From positions 1 through 8,046 of the forward strand of contig CALGOE010000002.1 in the NCBI GenBank assembly GCA_937958145.1: a stretch of DNA of 8,046 bases, read 5' to 3'. Shown here piece by piece: positions 5,982-8,046 of this stretch; within the stretch, counting starts at the first letter, position 1, and every line of letters starts with the position of its first letter. The position numbers and the translations under genes were made by a program. The notes under the pieces were generated by a model. The model was not told the DNA's origin and ran no database searches. It was given only the letters and a program-made list of their open reading frames with translations. This DNA comes from an uncultured Desulfobacca sp. GTDB lineage: Bacteria; Desulfobacterota; Desulfobaccia; Desulfobaccales; Desulfobaccaceae.

Positions 5982-7097
5982 TTACCGCATTACCCGGGCA
6001 TACACTTCTTCCACCGCCTGGGCCATCTTGTCCAAAGAATAACGGTCCAGGACCAGCTCCCGACCTTGGACGCCATACCTGTGCCGGGTTTCCGGCTCCC
6101 GGAGGAGCTGCACCAGCGCCTGTGCCAGGGCAGCGCTATCCCGCGGCGGCACCAGAAGGCCGTTGACCTGGGGGATAACCACCTCGGGGATACCGCCGCA
6201 AGAGGTCCCCACCACGGGTTTGCCCATGGCCATGGCCTGCAGGAGAGACTGGGGCACGCCTTCGTTGGCATAGGAAGCCAGGACGACGATATCCATGAGG
6301 GCCAGCCAGGCCGGGACATCATCCTGGTAGCCGGCCAGATACACCCGGTCCTGTAAATTCAATGCGGCGATTTTGGGGGCAATAACCTCGCCATACGGCC
6401 CGGCGCCCACCAACACCAAACGGGCCTCGATGCCCCTCTGCGTGATCTGCTGCAGGGCCTCCAGGAGGTAGAGATGGCCTTTCCAGGAACGGAGCACTGC
6501 CACCGAGCCGATGATGGGCGCCAGCGGCCACGCAGACGGCAGTTGGCTGCGGTCGGCGGGAAGATCGGGGGAGAACCGCGCCAGGTCGACGCCGGTAGGA
6601 ATAGAGAAAATTTTGGCCTCCGGCACCCGGGCCCGCTCTTGAATCAGGTTTTTGATGGCCGCGCCGGTGGTAATGATGGCGTCGGCCTGCTGATACAGCC
6701 ACCGGGTCGGCAGATTGGTCCGGATGGGCGTACTCAGATGTCGGGTGCGCACGAGTTTGAGCCGAGGCGAGCCCAACACCGCCAGCGTCCCCACCCAACT
6801 GTCCAGGGAACTATGGGTGTTCAGAATATCCACGCCATATTCCCGGCACAGACGCCGCAGGGTTAGGAAGGCTGAGAAATTCTGTCGGCCGCCGAATCTC
6901 ACGGGCAGGACCGGCAACCCTGCCTTCCGGGCCCGCACCGCCAACTCACCCCGGGGATCTGCGGCGATGAGAACCCGGTGCCCCCGACCGGCCATGACCT
7001 GGGCCTCGGCCACGATCCGGTGTTCCTGGCCGCCCCATCCCAGGGAGGCCTCGGTGTGCAGGATACAAAAGGTTCCGGAAACGTCGGGTGCGTTCAT
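5982..7097 (-). CDS. GT4-like glycosyltransferase (GT-B fold)
   Basis: The 371-residue protein is a cytoplasmic or membrane-associated retaining glycosyltransferase that moves a sugar from a nucleotide-sugar donor. The N-terminal acceptor domain begins CILHTEASLGWGGQEHRI (11-28), with the Gly-rich loop GWGGQE, and contains VDILNTHSSLDSW (89-101). The C-terminal donor domain begins at PIIGSVAVLRSWKGH (194-208), with R203 and K206 in the phosphate-binding positions, then LVLVGAGP (227-234), YANEGVPQSLLQAMAMGKPV (276-295) and the tail. In the EX7E motif E279 is present but the second glutamate is Gln (Q287). The ATG at 7097 was chosen because it overlaps the upstream gene's TGA as ATGA, which suggests translational coupling, and because family homology begins about residue 10. 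The length is normal for GT4. The pattern resembles lipopolysaccharide core/O-antigen enzymes, but donor and acceptor cannot be read from the sequence. Confidence 0.92.
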   Translation of the reverse strand: MNAPDVSGTFCILHTEASLGWGGQEHRIVAEAQVMAGRGHRVLIAADPRGELAVRARKAGLPVLPVRFGGRQNFSAFLTLRRLCREYGVDILNTHSSLDSWVGTLAVLGSPRLKLVRTRHLSTPIRTNLPTRWLYQQADAIITTGAAIKNLIQERARVPEAKIFSIPTGVDLARFSPDLPADRSQLPSAWPLAPIIGSVAVLRSWKGHLYLLEALQQITQRGIEARLVLVGAGPYGEVIAPKIAALNLQDRVYLAGYQDDVPAWLALMDIVVLASYANEGVPQSLLQAMAMGKPVVGTSCGGIPEVVIPQVNGLLVPPRDSAALAQALVQLLREPETRHRYGVQGRELVLDRYSLDKMAQAVEEVYARVMR

Positions 7098-8046
7098 GCA
7101 GATGCTGCCACTAATTCGATATACAGGTCCTGTAATTTCGTCACCATGGCCGCAAGGGAGTAGGAGTCGGCAATGGTCTGTTGCGCGGCCTGGCCCCACT
7201 GCGGCCACAGGTGCGGCTGGGCCTGCAGGTCCAAAACCGCCCGGGCCAAGGCCGCGGGCTGTCCGGCCGGGACCAGGCGGCCGTTGACGCCGTCCACAAT
7301 GACGTCCTCCACCCCGCTCACCCGGGTGGCAATGACCGGCAGGCCGGCGGCCATGGCCTTAAGGAGGACCAAGGGCAGGCCCTCCCAAAGCGACGGCAGG
7401 ATGAACACATCCATGGCCCGATAGAGCAGGGGCAGATCCCGCCGGGTCCCCAGGAACTGCACCACTCCTGCGATCCCCAACTCTTGGGCCTGGCGGCTCA
7501 GAACAGCTCGGAGGCGGCCGTCGCCCACGATCAGCACGTGCAGATCGGGAATCTGGGCCAACATCGCCGGTACGGCGGCCAACAGATCCCGGTGGCCTTT
7601 CTGCTCCTCCAAACGGCCGATGGTGCCCACACAGAAGCCGGATATTCCCAGGGCCGTTTTGGCCTCGGCCTTGGTCAAGGGGGAGTCCACCTCTTCCCGG
7701 CGGATGCCGTAGGGCATGATCAGGATTTTTGCCGCCGGCACCCGGTCATAGCGGCGCACGTCCTGATACACCCGCGGAGAACTCACCAGGATGCGATCGG
7801 TCACCCGAGCCAGCACCTGATTCCAAAGACAGCGATGGAGCTTTACCCGGCTGTAGGCATTGTGGATCGAGGCCACTACCCCTGGGAGGCCCAGCCCGAG
7901 GCTGGCCAAGCGCCCGTAGAGGTTGGGATGGTAGAGATGGGTGTGCAGGACAGCCGGTTGGTGGGACCGCAAGAGCCGCCGGATGGCCCAGACGATGCGC
8001 CAGAAGGAGGTTTTTTTGATATCCAGCCCCAGCTCCACGACCTGGC
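7094..8046 (-). CDS. GT4-like glycosyltransferase, N-terminus outside the window
   Basis: The readable part has about 316 residues and runs off the window edge; a normal member would need roughly 60-70 more at the N-terminus, including the first Gly-rich loop. A GTG at 8036-8038 is an internal codon, not a start. Counting from that valine, the acceptor domain shows VLHTHLYHPNLYGRLA (30-45) and ASIHN (56-60). The donor domain begins FCVGTIGRLEEQKGHRDLL (135-153), with R142 and K147, followed by LIVGDGRLR (169-177), PSLWEGLPLVLLKAMAAGLP (215-234) and GVNGRLVP (250-257). In the EX7E motif E219 is followed at the second glutamate position by Lys (K227). Its TGA overlaps the next gene's ATG. Role: sugar transfer in surface polysaccharide or lipopolysaccharide assembly, inferred from the following glycosyltransferase and LpxL-like acyltransferase genes. 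Confidence 0.92.
   Translation of the reverse strand, partial: QVVELGLDIKKTSFWRIVWAIRRLLRSHQPAVLHTHLYHPNLYGRLASLGLGLPGVVASIHNAYSRVKLHRCLWNQVLARVTDRILVSSPRVYQDVRRYDRVPAAKILIMPYGIRREEVDSPLTKAEAKTALGISGFCVGTIGRLEEQKGHRDLLAAVPAMLAQIPDLHVLIVGDGRLRAVLSRQAQELGIAGVVQFLGTRRDLPLLYRAMDVFILPSLWEGLPLVLLKAMAAGLPVIATRVSGVEDVIVDGVNGRLVPAGQPAALARAVLDLQAQPHLWPQWGQAAQQTIADSYSLAAMVTKLQDLYIELVAASA

Noticed and set aside
5982..7208. Longer start for the downstream glycosyltransferase at 7208
   Set aside because: It would overlap the upstream glycosyltransferase by over 100 bases. The ATG at 7097 with the ATGA overlap fits the family N-terminus.
1..8046. CRISPR arrays, insertion sequences, tRNA genes, phage or defence genes
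   Set aside because: No regularly spaced repeats, terminal inverted repeats, transposase motifs or tRNA genes were seen. tmRNA 3' ends are common integration sites for genomic islands, but that end lies outside this window.

Overview
The window looks like chromosomal DNA from a GC-rich Gram-negative bacterium. The set of genes (an LpxL/HtrB-type acyltransferase, glycosyltransferases, RecN, one-piece tmRNA) and the protein style suggest a deltaproteobacterium-like organism (Desulfobacterota, perhaps near Desulfobacca/Syntrophobacterales). That placement is inferred from general resemblance, not from a search. Every gene I can support is on the minus strand, so the text below runs from high to low coordinates, in the direction of transcription.

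Envelope block (8046 to about 4582). Two GT-B fold glycosyltransferases of the GT4 kind come first; the upstream one is cut by the window edge. They share an ATGA stop/start overlap. Eleven bases later comes an LpxL/HtrB-family acyltransferase, and 69 bases after that a PaaI-type hotdog thioesterase. A hairpin followed by seven Ts on the transcribed strand lies 12 bases after the thioesterase stop and probably ends this unit. The likely theme is assembly of a lipopolysaccharide or other surface glycolipid: sugar transfer plus acylation. The thioesterase may be a passenger or may act on acyl thioesters.

U32-hicB-recN block (4512 to 203). A 734-residue U32 'peptidase' of the RlhA (YdcP) type, more likely an RNA-hydroxylating enzyme than a protease, is followed after 31 bases by an 81-residue orphan HicB-like protein. 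After 64 bases comes recN, the SMC-like DNA repair ATPase. The close spacing suggests co-transcription, possibly from a weak promoter at about 4562.

ssrA (182 to beyond 1). The 5' half of tmRNA is present, with its start, pseudoknot 1, a complete tag frame (ADNYGYALAA, stop UAA) and the following helix. Its sigma70-type promoter overlaps the last codons and stop of recN, so the two genes are packed with 20 bases between the recN stop codon and the mature RNA.

Overall this is mostly housekeeping and envelope sequence. I saw no mobile element, CRISPR array, phage gene or clear defence system, and no convincing evidence of an undescribed system. The points most worth checking are the ssrA promoter inside recN, the orphan HicB-like protein, the acyltransferase without its usual N-terminal membrane segment, and departures from consensus motifs in the U32 protein and both glycosyltransferases.
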